Source of the DNA: Gammaproteobacteria bacterium
Lineage (GTDB): Bacteria; Pseudomonadota; Gammaproteobacteria; Pseudomonadales; Azotimanducaceae
Length of the DNA: 64,000 nt
Assembly (NCBI GenBank): GCA_026706935.1
Contig: JAPOXV010000019.1
Coordinates: forward strand, 248,001-312,000
Reading direction: 5' to 3'
The position numbers and the translations under genes are program-made. This document shows, piece by piece, positions 46,869-55,720 of the stretch. Positions within the stretch are counted from its first letter, which is position 1. The number at the start of each line of letters is the position of its first letter. Below the pieces are notes generated by a model. It made no database searches. It saw nothing but the letters and a program-made list of their open reading frames with translations, and was not told the DNA's origin.

Positions 46869-49637
46869 CTACATTCCTTGCCAGAGAACCTGAATACCAA
46901 GTTCCCGCTCATCGGTTAACGTACCGCGCGGGGCACTGCCACCTGATTCAAGTGGGAACCAAGCCTGAACAGCGATTTGATCAAGCAAGTTCTTGGCGAA
47001 TAGTGACACCGACCATTTGTTATCGGGTGAATCCCAAATCGCCCTCGCGTCCCACCGTGTGTAAGACGGAAGTCGATATTCGGGCAAATTAACGTAGTCA
47101 GCATCCTTCTCGCCCGTGTGGGTGACTGTCGTCAACAACGTGACGTCGCCGACTATGAGCGTTTGCTGTGGCTTGTAGAGTACGGTACCCGACCATTTAT
47201 GTTTCGGTTGATTCGGCAACCGATTACCTTCAAGATTGACGAAGGCGTAGTTTTCTGTGTACGTGTTGCCTTCTCTGTCTGTCAACGTGATCGGCGTTGT
47301 ATTGAGCGACTGATCCCAACCCCAGTAGATCGTCTCGAACGAACTAATGTGGGAATCCAGATAGTTATAAAAACCGCGCAACGTGACGCGATCAGTCAGG
47401 CGGAATGCGCCTTCAACCTCGATACCTCTGATCCAAACACCGGGAATACCGGAGATGTCCCCACGGAACGGCGACTCACCTTGAATCCGCTCTTCTTGCG
47501 GAATAAGCTCACTACCGTGCATCCAATACGTGTCAAAGTCATTCAGGAATAGGCTGACTGAGAGTTGCAGATCGTTGTCTAAGTAGAGTCCTTTAGCACC
47601 TACTTCGTAATTTATGAGTTCCTCTGCGTCGAAGGCGATGTCCTCAAATCGCCCTTCCTGTGCAGCCGTCTGTGCCGCACCAAACCCTGCAAATCCACCA
47701 GCTCGATAACCTTTCGATATCCTGCTGTAAAGCATCAGGTCTTCTCGCGGCTTGTATTCCAGACCGAAGTTCCAGGTAACGGCATCCCAATCAGAGTTCT
47801 TTTTCGCGTCGTATCCACAAGCATCGCAGATGCCATCTACTGCAATATCAACGCTGCCATCTCGAAGCTGCCAGAACTCAGTTAAGAAGGGTGTCCAAGT
47901 GGCACCGTATCGAAATCCATTTTGTAAATGTTGCTTGCTGTCTTTGTCGTATCGAACACCACCAAAGAGCTGCCATACATCACTGAGTGAATACTCGGCA
48001 TTGAAGTAGTAACCTTCAGATTGCCATGCGGCGTCGCCATAGAAGGTGAAGAAATTCCCCATCATGTTGTTCGTCGTTGAGGTGGTCGTGCTTGTGTTAG
48101 AGTAATTCGGCAACGCACCCGGGCACGTGTAGAACGCATTTCCACCGGCGGCAGAAATCTCTGCCGCTGAAACTTCGCCGTCGCCGTTGGTATCTCCTGA
48201 TGGGAACCAAAACGGCAAGGATTGCAACATTTCGGTGGTGCAGTTCTGCGGCGTGTTAAAGAGTGGATTTGCCCAATCCAGACTATGAAACGCATAGGGA
48301 TCGTCACCGTCAGACGTCATAGCGCCGACTACGAACTCGAACGGTCCGCCATAGTCTGAATACAGCGAAATTTCGTGCGAATCCTGCCAAGACTCGCGCA
48401 CAACCCAAGTGGCAGCGTCCGAGTAAACACCGCCCTGCTTGCCGTCCATCGCATAGAAACGATCCGCCGCACCGGTTTCAGGATTGATGCCACCTCCGAT
48501 CCGCGAGGTGCCGTCGGTATCGTTTAGAGCATCTTCGCGGTGCTCACGTTTGCCAAAGCGATAACGAATGACGTGACTGTCAGTAACCTTGAATAGAGTC
48601 TCGAAACTCCACTGGGTTGCGAAGCTATCCATAGTGCCAGGTGTGTTGTAGTCGATTTCATTTCGAAGGTCATTACCATCACAGATGATCGAGTTCGGAT
48701 CATTGAGATCACAATCACGCACGGACGGAGACTGGTTCTCCGCTCCGTAATAGGGGTTTTCCGCTAAGCAGACGGGTTCGCCCGCAGCATTGGTGCCTTC
48801 TAAAAGACAAGCCGTTGTCGTATCTCGTCCGAAAAGTTCAACTGATGTTTTGGTCGTACCCTTATCGGTTGTGCTGTTGTATCGGAGGTTGATATCCCAT
48901 CGATCGTTCTTATACCGTAACTGCGGCGTATAGCTCACTTGGTCGGGTGCATCGTAGTCCCCACCCGTCCCTATGTTTTTCTGCGCGCCGTCTCCGTCCC
49001 AGTAAAGTCCAGTCAGACGATACGCAAAGCCCGAATCCCCAATAGGTCCACCGAACGCTAAGTTGTAGCGTTGCGTAAATTGATCCGTAAATTCATTCAT
49101 GAACCTCAGATCAAACGTGTCTGTGGGTTTCTTGGTGTAGTATGAAATAGCCCCTGCGATCGCGGGTTTGCCACCCGTTGTTCCCTGAGGTCCTCTTGCG
49201 ACCTCAATCCGTTCCACGTCGAACATATTGCTAGGTTCAAGCGCATATTGGTTGTCCGTATAGATTCCGTCAACATATGTCGCTACTGCTACATCGCTGA
49301 AAAAGTTGACGGTTCGCTGCGAACCGATTCCGCGAATGTATATATGGTCGTCTTCGTTCTTACCGGAGCCTTGACCTCGATGTCCCATTTGAAGCCCCGG
49401 CACCAGTGCTTCAAGATCGTTGTTGTTGTTGATGCCGAGTTGGTCAACCATTGCCTCATTGAAGCCGGTGCCTGTCATCGGCATTTCCATGGCGTTGACA
49501 TCACCACGCTCACCTTGCACGATGATGGTTTCAATGTACTTACTGTCTTCGTCATCCGCATCCGCCTCACCATCTTGTGCCAAGCTGAAGGCGGCAATCA
49601 ACACCGACATAGAAACAAAAAGAAATCTATAGCTCAC
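46869..49637 (-). CDS. TonB-dependent outer-membrane receptor
   Basis: This 922-residue receptor imports a ligand across the outer membrane using TonB energy. It has a signal peptide (residues 1-20) and a plug domain (about 35-160) with IYIRGIGSQRTVN and FDVERIEVARGPQGTTGG. The large beta-barrel ends in aromatic residues (ELGIQVLWQGM). The segment SKGYRAGGFAGFG is typical of barrel strands in this family. An extracellular loop contains an EF-hand-like DTNGDGEVSAAE (about 48155-48196) between two cysteines. The ligand cannot be named. It is followed by a strong terminator. Confidence 0.93.
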   Translation of the reverse strand: MSYRFLFVSMSVLIAAFSLAQDGEADADDEDSKYIETIIVQGERGDVNAMEMPMTGTGFNEAMVDQLGINNNNDLEALVPGLQMGHRGQGSGKNEDDHIYIRGIGSQRTVNFFSDVAVATYVDGIYTDNQYALEPSNMFDVERIEVARGPQGTTGGKPAIAGAISYYTKKPTDTFDLRFMNEFTDQFTQRYNLAFGGPIGDSGFAYRLTGLYWDGDGAQKNIGTGGDYDAPDQVSYTPQLRYKNDRWDINLRYNSTTDKGTTKTSVELFGRDTTTACLLEGTNAAGEPVCLAENPYYGAENQSPSVRDCDLNDPNSIICDGNDLRNEIDYNTPGTMDSFATQWSFETLFKVTDSHVIRYRFGKREHREDALNDTDGTSRIGGGINPETGAADRFYAMDGKQGGVYSDAATWVVRESWQDSHEISLYSDYGGPFEFVVGAMTSDGDDPYAFHSLDWANPLFNTPQNCTTEMLQSLPFWFPSGDTNGDGEVSAAEISAAGGNAFYTCPGALPNYSNTSTTTSTTNNMMGNFFTFYGDAAWQSEGYYFNAEYSLSDVWQLFGGVRYDKDSKQHLQNGFRYGATWTPFLTEFWQLRDGSVDIAVDGICDACGYDAKKNSDWDAVTWNFGLEYKPREDLMLYSRISKGYRAGGFAGFGAAQTAAQEGRFEDIAFDAEELINYEVGAKGLYLDNDLQLSVSLFLNDFDTYWMHGSELIPQEERIQGESPFRGDISGIPGVWIRGIEVEGAFRLTDRVTLRGFYNYLDSHISSFETIYWGWDQSLNTTPITLTDREGNTYTENYAFVNLEGNRLPNQPKHKWSGTVLYKPQQTLIVGDVTLLTTVTHTGEKDADYVNLPEYRLPSYTRWDARAIWDSPDNKWSVSLFAKNLLDQIAVQAWFPLESGGSAPRGTLTDERELGIQVLWQGM

Positions 49638-49766
49638 GAAAACCCCGAAATAGCGGAAATTTACTTGCTGTGATTATCAGCCTAATGGCCGTTTTGTCTA
49701 GCTATCTAGTGTGAAAATCAGACTCCGAGACTTCTCCGGTGTTCCGAAATCGATCAATGGACGAAG

Positions 49767-50444
49767 CTACGTCGCGATCTGACCGTCAACTAGTCTGATT
49801 TGACGTTTCGTATAACCCATTACTAGTGGATCATGCGTGGCAGTGAGTATCGTGACACCGCGCTCTTCGTTCGCATGTTGTAGATATTCGCAAAACTCTT
49901 TAGTCGTTTCTGAATCCAAGTTTGCGCTTGGTTCATCAGCGAGCAAGACATCGGGTTTTGAAACGACTGCTCGCGCAATTGCGACGCGTTGCTGCTGACC
50001 TCCCGACATTTCGCTCGGGCGTCTATCGAATAAGCCTTCGAGACCAAACGCACGGAGCGCCTCTTGCGCATGTTCTCGCCGTTCTCTTTTGCCAATGCCC
50101 TGCAATTGAAGAATGAACTCCACGTTCTCAACAGCTGACAAAACGGGGATCAGGTTGTAAGCCTGGAAAACGAACCCCATCTTGTAGAGGCGAACATCCG
50201 TCAATTCGCTATCCGAACAAGATCCCAGAACAGTGTCGCCAACGGTGATCTCGCCTTCTGTGGGACGTTCTAATCCCCCGATCACATGCAAGAGCGTCGA
50301 CTTTCCAGAACCTGATGGACCGACGATGCTCACAAACTCGCCTACTTCAATGGAAAGCGAAACGCCTCTCAGCGCGTAAACCGGCACCGCTTCACTGCCG
50401 TAGATACGTGTCACGTCGGTCGTCTGTACTGCCAATTCACTCAT
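49767..50444 (-). CDS. ABC transporter ATP-binding protein (LolD/MacB type)
   Basis: This 225-residue ATPase has Walker A GPSGSGKSTLLHV, the signature [14 protein letters not shown] and Walker B VLLADEPSANLD, typical of LolD/MacB-type export ATPases. It follows the two permeases in the same direction with a 13-nt gap. The cargo is not shown, but the LolA-like protein upstream suggests lipid or lipoprotein handling. Confidence 0.92.
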   Translation of the reverse strand: MSELAVQTTDVTRIYGSEAVPVYALRGVSLSIEVGEFVSIVGPSGSGKSTLLHVIGGLERPTEGEITVGDTVLGSCSDSELTDVRLYKMGFVFQAYNLIPVLSAVENVEFILQLQGIGKRERREHAQEALRAFGLEGLFDRRPSEMSGGQQQRVAIARAVVSKPDVLLADEPSANLDSETTKEFCEYLQHANEERGVTILTATHDPLVMGYTKRQIRLVDGQIAT

Positions 50445-50457
50445 ACGAAAGTCTCAC

Positions 50458-51663
50458 CTAACCATCACGTAGTGACTGAAGAATCGATGCCTTAATAACG
50501 CGACGCGCTGGGAAGTAGCTTGCAATCAAGCCAAGAATGACACTTGCCACGCCTAATATCACAAAGTCGTCTACCACCAGATGCGGCGCCATACGAGCGC
50601 CCATCCCAAAGGCCTCCACCCCAGCCGCGAATGCGGTTAGATCGATGCCATCCCCGATCCACCATATGACTAGGAGACCAGCAGCAAGCCCAATGGCTAA
50701 CGCCAGAAGCATGATGATCACGCACTCGATGACGACTTGCATGACCACCAGACGGCTCTTCATACCAACCACCCGCAGCATCCCAAATTCTCTGATCCGA
50801 ACCAACACCGCGGTAACCAGCGCGTTGATCAAGCCAAATACAAGCGTACCTAGGAAAACAACGATCAAGATGTATACAGTAAATCCGATGAAGCGATACA
50901 TCTCGCTGGTAAATGGATCTAGTTGCTCCCACGTAACGACGTTCAGTTCAGGAATCTGAGAAGCGAGCGTGGCTTGCACTTCGCTCGTTGTCGCAAGATC
51001 TTCCAGATATACGGAAACATCCGTAAAGCCATCGACGCCAGTAATCGCTTGAAGCGAACTTAACCCGGTAAGCGCATACGCGTCTTCATACCGACTCGTC
51101 GTTGACTTAAAAATGCCGAGTACCCTGAAACCAATTTCGATTGCGTTATCGTCGGGACCCGTCATTAGTACGACAAGACGTCGACCAAGTCCGGTTTTAA
51201 GTTCGTCCGCTAGGCTTCTACCGATCAGCAAGTGTTGGTCGTCCGTATCGGTGATTGCTTCCCCTTCGACAACAAGATCTTCGATAAATGAGTGGGATTC
51301 GCGAGTTGGATCTATACCAATGATCTCAACGCCCCGTGTTTCGCGCTCACTCATGATGACCGCAGGAGAACGCAACCGCGGCGTCCAACTTTCGATCTCC
51401 GGTCTCGCGAGTAAGGACAAATCTGTATCTATCGGAATCGAGTATTGCAGTCCCGGCTCATCTAGCTGATTAGGTGCAAGAATCTTGATATGACCACGCA
51501 GGTTTTCTATCGAAAAACGGAGGAAGTCCTGCTCCATACCTCGAGCGAGCGAATTCATGACGAACACGCCACCTACGGACACGACGATCGCAAAGAGTAC
51601 GAGGCCGTTCCGACGCCGTTGTCGCCAAATGTTTCTTAGTGCGAGCTGCAGCACTAGATACAT
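50458..51663 (-). CDS. ABC transporter permease, FtsX/LolCE type (first)
   Basis: This 401-residue protein has a membrane span at the N-terminus (about 20-38), a periplasmic domain (about 40-265) and three C-terminal spans, the FtsX/LolC/LolE layout. The N-terminal motif ALRNIWRQRRRNGLVLFAIVVS is typical. It begins immediately after the stop of the second permease with no gap. The pair probably forms a heterodimer with the ATPase downstream. Confidence 0.88.
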   Translation of the reverse strand: MYLVLQLALRNIWRQRRRNGLVLFAIVVSVGGVFVMNSLARGMEQDFLRFSIENLRGHIKILAPNQLDEPGLQYSIPIDTDLSLLARPEIESWTPRLRSPAVIMSERETRGVEIIGIDPTRESHSFIEDLVVEGEAITDTDDQHLLIGRSLADELKTGLGRRLVVLMTGPDDNAIEIGFRVLGIFKSTTSRYEDAYALTGLSSLQAITGVDGFTDVSVYLEDLATTSEVQATLASQIPELNVVTWEQLDPFTSEMYRFIGFTVYILIVVFLGTLVFGLINALVTAVLVRIREFGMLRVVGMKSRLVVMQVVIECVIIMLLALAIGLAAGLLVIWWIGDGIDLTAFAAGVEAFGMGARMAPHLVVDDFVILGVASVILGLIASYFPARRVIKASILQSLRDG

Positions 51664-52938
51664 CTACTCGCTCCTCAGCGCTTCTGTGATATCGAGTTTC
51701 GCGAGCCGAATCGCGACCAACGAAACAGAAACAACCGCCCCAACACCGATTGCGGCTGGGGCCGTAATGACGACCCACCAACTAAAGTCAGGATAGATTA
51801 CCGTCGGCATGAAGGCAAACTGACTCTGAAGAGCATCCTCTGATGCTGGTATCACGATCCCTGTATACATCAGTGGGATCACAAGCAGACAGGTCAACAA
51901 TCCACCGCAGACCACACCAACTACCCACAGCAGGACGACTTCAATCAAAGTCATCCGGTAAGCAAGTATTCGCTTTGTGCCGATTGCAAACATCACGCCG
52001 TATTCCCGTGTGCGCTCAAAGAGCGTCATCACAAACGTATTCATGATCGATAGGACAACGATCAAAATGAGCACAAACTGAAGGACCGCATTACTTACGA
52101 TGTCGATCTCAATCCCTTCACTGATCTCCGGCATGAGTTCAGTCCAATCCATCAGCACTTCGCTACCTAGACGGACGCGTTCCAGTGCGGTTAGCCCGTC
52201 ATCCATGCTCATCGGATCCTCCACTAGAGCCACAATCCTGTGTGCCTCATCGGGCATATCAAATCCTTCCTGAAATGTGCTCAGGCTGATCTGAATCAGT
52301 GCTCTCTCTAGTTCAGTGGTTGCCTCAAAAATCCCGCTTATTTCCGCAACTACCGCGCCGATCCCACCATCAGCGTTGGTTCCGAGAATGACAATCTCGC
52401 CACCAACATCGAGGTGCAAATTTCTCGCAAGAACCGCCCCTATTACTGCCTGGTTGTCTCCCGTCGGGTAATTGCCTTTGACCACCTTCGTCGGCCAATC
52501 CGACACCGCGAGTTCACGTTCGGGAATCACGCCGTTCACGAGAGCCGCGGTGGTATGCGGATCGTTTGACACCAACGCAAACGCCTCAGCACGAGCTGTC
52601 ACGGCTTTAAGCTCAGGCGCACTGTCGAGCTCATTCAAACGTTGGTTAATGTTCGCGATGGCGTACTCGATTCGCGGTTCGTCATGAAAGGACTCGTGCA
52701 GAATCTGAATATGTCCACTGCCCATGCGCGTACCTAACGCGATCATCGGTCCATAACTACCACTTTGGATCGACATCACAAGCTGCACGATGAGCATCCC
52801 AAAAGCGATTGCAGCGACGGTTAGAAACGTTCGACGCCGATTACGCCAGAGATTGCGCCACGCGACTGGTAAGAATAGAGCGCCATGCGACGCTTTGTGT
52901 GATTGACCTTTCAAGTGGGTTGGCTCTGGTTCACTCAC
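51664..52938 (-). CDS. ABC transporter permease, FtsX/LolCE type (second)
   Basis: This protein of about 424 residues also has the FtsX layout: AWRNLWRNRRRTFLTVAAIAFGM near the N-terminus, a periplasmic domain, then three C-terminal spans. The frame is open upstream to 53040, but that part overlaps the LolA-like gene. The likely start is one of two GTG codons at 52941/52938, close to that gene's stop, giving an overlap of about 8-11 nt. It is the longer partner of the permease pair. Confidence 0.85.
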   Translation of the reverse strand: MSEPEPTHLKGQSHKASHGALFLPVAWRNLWRNRRRTFLTVAAIAFGMLIVQLVMSIQSGSYGPMIALGTRMGSGHIQILHESFHDEPRIEYAIANINQRLNELDSAPELKAVTARAEAFALVSNDPHTTAALVNGVIPERELAVSDWPTKVVKGNYPTGDNQAVIGAVLARNLHLDVGGEIVILGTNADGGIGAVVAEISGIFEATTELERALIQISLSTFQEGFDMPDEAHRIVALVEDPMSMDDGLTALERVRLGSEVLMDWTELMPEISEGIEIDIVSNAVLQFVLILIVVLSIMNTFVMTLFERTREYGVMFAIGTKRILAYRMTLIEVVLLWVVGVVCGGLLTCLLVIPLMYTGIVIPASEDALQSQFAFMPTVIYPDFSWWVVITAPAAIGVGAVVSVSLVAIRLAKLDITEALRSE

Positions 52939-53719
52939 CACGCAAGGCGAATTGAGTGAAACTACGGTCGTCGATCGCAACGTCAAACTCAATAGTCTCG
53001 TATTCGACTTCCGTCCATCGATCCGGTCTTTCGAGATCACTCATCCGCATTCGCTTTGCCAACATCCGCCCTCCAAGCTCCTGAATCTCAAACGCATGCA
53101 TCGCTTTCACCGGTTGCATCGCTTGATCGAAAAAAGTCTGTTCAAGAAGCACGTTATCACTCCGGAAAACGATCCGTTCCTTACCCCAGACTACCGGTGC
53201 GTTTTCGTTAGGGACTGATTCGATCGTATACGTGATGAGTCCGTCCTCTTCAGTTTGATCAACGATGTCGTGGCGGTAATACGCAAGCAATTTGTCAGAT
53301 CGTGCCAAATCGTTATAGGAGAAATCCGAACCAGCCCATTCCTGAGACATCATGCTCTTCGGTAGTCTCACTGCGCGCCTGATCTTAGGTGAGTAAGTCC
53401 ACATCGTGTCACCTACTTTTAGCGTCGCATTACCAGCGTCTTTTGCTGGCGCCGTGAAGCGAATCAACGCGTCCTCCCGACCACGAGTTAGTACGTTGAA
53501 AGACGACGTTCTCTGCCATTGCGGCCGATTTACAGTCATACTCAGCTCAGAGTAAGAACTCAGGCCGCGAGACTGATCGATCATCCGTGCAATGAGGTCT
53601 TCAGCAGTAATTTCGGAAGTAGCACCAGCTCCCGTTAAGCAAATCAAGCACGCTGCGCATACCGCACTAATGAAACGATGGGTCAATTGACATTCGGGTG
53701 AGCTAGGCGAATCGAGCAT
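52931..53719 (-). CDS. LolA-like outer membrane lipoprotein-sorting protein
   Basis: This 262-residue exported protein has a signal-like N-terminal stretch (FISAVCAACLICLTGAGA). The mature domain resembles the LolA_like family: DALIRFTAPAKDAGNATLKV, TMWTYSPKIRRAVRLPKSMM, SQEWAGSDFSYNDLARSD, and RMSDLERPDRWTEVEYE. These carriers have an unclosed beta-barrel that binds lipid. It is the first gene of the cluster with two permeases and the ATPase, so it likely hands cargo to or from that exporter. Its own cargo is unknown. Confidence 0.86.
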   Translation of the reverse strand: MLDSPSSPECQLTHRFISAVCAACLICLTGAGATSEITAEDLIARMIDQSRGLSSYSELSMTVNRPQWQRTSSFNVLTRGREDALIRFTAPAKDAGNATLKVGDTMWTYSPKIRRAVRLPKSMMSQEWAGSDFSYNDLARSDKLLAYYRHDIVDQTEEDGLITYTIESVPNENAPVVWGKERIVFRSDNVLLEQTFFDQAMQPVKAMHAFEIQELGGRMLAKRMRMSDLERPDRWTEVEYETIEFDVAIDDRSFTQFALRGE

Positions 53720-53866
53720 TCTAATTCAGCAACATGCCTTCGACCTATCGAACATCAAAAGAACGTTAACCGACCTGACTTGCGAGTTCATGTATCAGGT
53801 TTTTCACGCTAAGCCAAGGATGGAAAAGCGATGGGATAATTTACGCGAATTTCCATACCTTCGACC

Positions 53867-54769
53867 ATGGGCATCCGACAGGAACATTACGATCATTACA
53901 CGGAGCACGGGTATGCAATCGTCCCTGATTTACTGTCAGGAGAAGCGCTTGCATCAGCCTACGAAGAATTACGCGAATGTCTTCCTGGGTGTGTCGAATA
54001 TTGTCTTGGCGAAACTGACGAAAAGCCTGGTGATAAACCATTTCCGTATCGACGCGCAAGTCGTCTTCAGTTCCCGTATCCCGGTTCAATGTTGAACGAA
54101 ATCACATTGCGCGACGACCTACACACCTTCGCGAAGCACTTCGCAGGTGGGTCCGACATGTATTGCGAACAAAGTCATCTTTCCTACAAACATAAAGGTC
54201 ATGCTGGCGATGTCGATCAAGGCATGCATTGCGACTACGGGAACCACACATTAGCCTATCCGCCCGACTTACCAGAATATTGGCAAACGGCGTATTTACT
54301 TTACTTTACGGAAGTCACAATAGATCACGCACCTACTGCCGTCTGCTCATGGACACATTACCCAGACAAGATCCGCTACCCGATGCATTACACGCGGACA
54401 GAGCGTCCAGACATTTACGAAAATGAGGTAAAAGTCACGGTTCCAGCTGGAGGGATGCTCATCTACAGCATGAGGACCTTCCATCGAGGCACGCCGTTCC
54501 TTGCTGAAGGCGGCAGAATTGGAATGTTCGTCACCTACGCGCCAGCCGCATGGAAGTGGTTGGGGATCGTTGGCTGGTCAGCACAGGCTATTCGACCTGA
54601 GTTCAAAACGTGGGTTTCGCATGCGACGCCGGAGGAACGTACGTTGCTCGGATTTCCCGAACCAGGCCATTCATATTGGACGCCAGAAACGCTCGAAGGC
54701 GTGTCAAATCGATATCCAGATATGGACATGAAACCCTATGAGAACGAGATGAGCGAAGATTCGCTATGA
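53867..54769 (+). CDS. phytanoyl-CoA dioxygenase (PhyH) family protein
   Basis: This 300-residue Fe(II)/2-oxoglutarate oxygenase carries H121-x-D123 in GMHCDYGNH, a distal H206 in FHRGTPF and R217 in GGRIGMF. It has several tryptophan-rich stretches (AWKWLGIVGWSAQ), common in the larger PhyH subfamily. It ends in an ATGA overlap with lpxA, so the two are translationally coupled. This suggests work on a lipid A precursor, acyl chain or related substrate, but the sequence alone does not show that. It is the third PhyH gene in the window. Confidence 0.88.
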   Translation: MGIRQEHYDHYTEHGYAIVPDLLSGEALASAYEELRECLPGCVEYCLGETDEKPGDKPFPYRRASRLQFPYPGSMLNEITLRDDLHTFAKHFAGGSDMYCEQSHLSYKHKGHAGDVDQGMHCDYGNHTLAYPPDLPEYWQTAYLLYFTEVTIDHAPTAVCSWTHYPDKIRYPMHYTRTERPDIYENEVKVTVPAGGMLIYSMRTFHRGTPFLAEGGRIGMFVTYAPAAWKWLGIVGWSAQAIRPEFKTWVSHATPEERTLLGFPEPGHSYWTPETLEGVSNRYPDMDMKPYENEMSEDSL

Positions 54770-55584
54770 CAGTCAAGATCCACGAACAAGCGGTTGTCGA
54801 TTCGAAAGCAGAAATCGGTGAGAACTGTGAAATAGGTCCCTTCTGTACGATCGGTCCGAATGTCAAGATCGCAGACGGCACAAAACTCGTCTCACACGTT
54901 GTGGTGGATGGCCACACCACGATCGGTTCAAACTGCTCAATCTTTCCGTTCGCGACGATCGGTGTGCAGTCTCAGGATCAGAAATACGTACCTGGTACTG
55001 TCACCTATTGTGAGATCGGCAGCGACAACGTCTTCCGCGAATTCGTATCGATCCATAGTGGCACCGAAGAAGGGACGACAACAGTCGTTGGTAATCACAA
55101 TGCATTTCTGGCACACGCTCATGTAGCCCACAACTGCAAAATCGGAGACCATGTCGTCTTAAGCCATCTCGCGACAGTTGGTGGGCATGTTCGTGTGGGT
55201 GATTACGCAAACCTAGGCGGTCTTTGTGCCGTACACCAGTTCTGCACGGTCGGTGAAGTGGCGATGGTCGCCGGATTCGCCAAAGTTATTCAAGATGTAT
55301 TGCCTTATACGATCGCGGACGGTACACCCGCCGCTCGCATGCGTGTCGTAAATCGGGTCGGCATGGAACGTGCCGGCTACAGTGAGGAACAGATCAGAGA
55401 CGTTCGTCGCGCTTTCCGTATCCTCTTTGTCAATGACATGATTTTCGCGGAAGCCATTAAGAAAGTAAGGCAGGATCTCGGACACCTCGAGTACATTCAA
55501 AAGATGTTAACGGCCGCCGACGAGTCAAAGCGCGGTCTCGCGGTTCCCGACGAAAAGACGTGGGAGATCAACGCAGGAGATTAA
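54766..55584 (+). CDS. lpxA: acyl-ACP--UDP-N-acetylglucosamine O-acyltransferase LpxA (solitary)
   Basis: LpxA transfers a 3-hydroxyacyl chain to UDP-GlcNAc, the first step of lipid A synthesis. The 272-residue protein shows the left-handed beta-helix hexapeptide repeats and the catalytic-loop motif AHAHVAHNCKIG (H119 and H122, equivalent to H122 and H125 of E. coli). The residue matching the E. coli acyl-ruler Gly173 appears to be glycine, consistent with a long acyl chain. A helical C-terminal domain follows. lpxD, fabZ and lpxB are not adjacent, so this is either the only copy moved out of its cluster or a second, specialised copy. Confidence 0.93.
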   Translation: MTVKIHEQAVVDSKAEIGENCEIGPFCTIGPNVKIADGTKLVSHVVVDGHTTIGSNCSIFPFATIGVQSQDQKYVPGTVTYCEIGSDNVFREFVSIHSGTEEGTTTVVGNHNAFLAHAHVAHNCKIGDHVVLSHLATVGGHVRVGDYANLGGLCAVHQFCTVGEVAMVAGFAKVIQDVLPYTIADGTPAARMRVVNRVGMERAGYSEEQIRDVRRAFRILFVNDMIFAEAIKKVRQDLGHLEYIQKMLTAADESKRGLAVPDEKTWEINAGD

Positions 55585-55720
55585 AACGATCTGCGATTCT
55601 TGTGATACGTCTAGTCTTTAGACGCCGCATGAAAGTCCAATCCGCGATGGCACCGCGCGTTTTTGTATTGAGCGAGCGGATACTATCGTCGGTGTCTCGA
55701 ACCTACATAACATCCGAATC

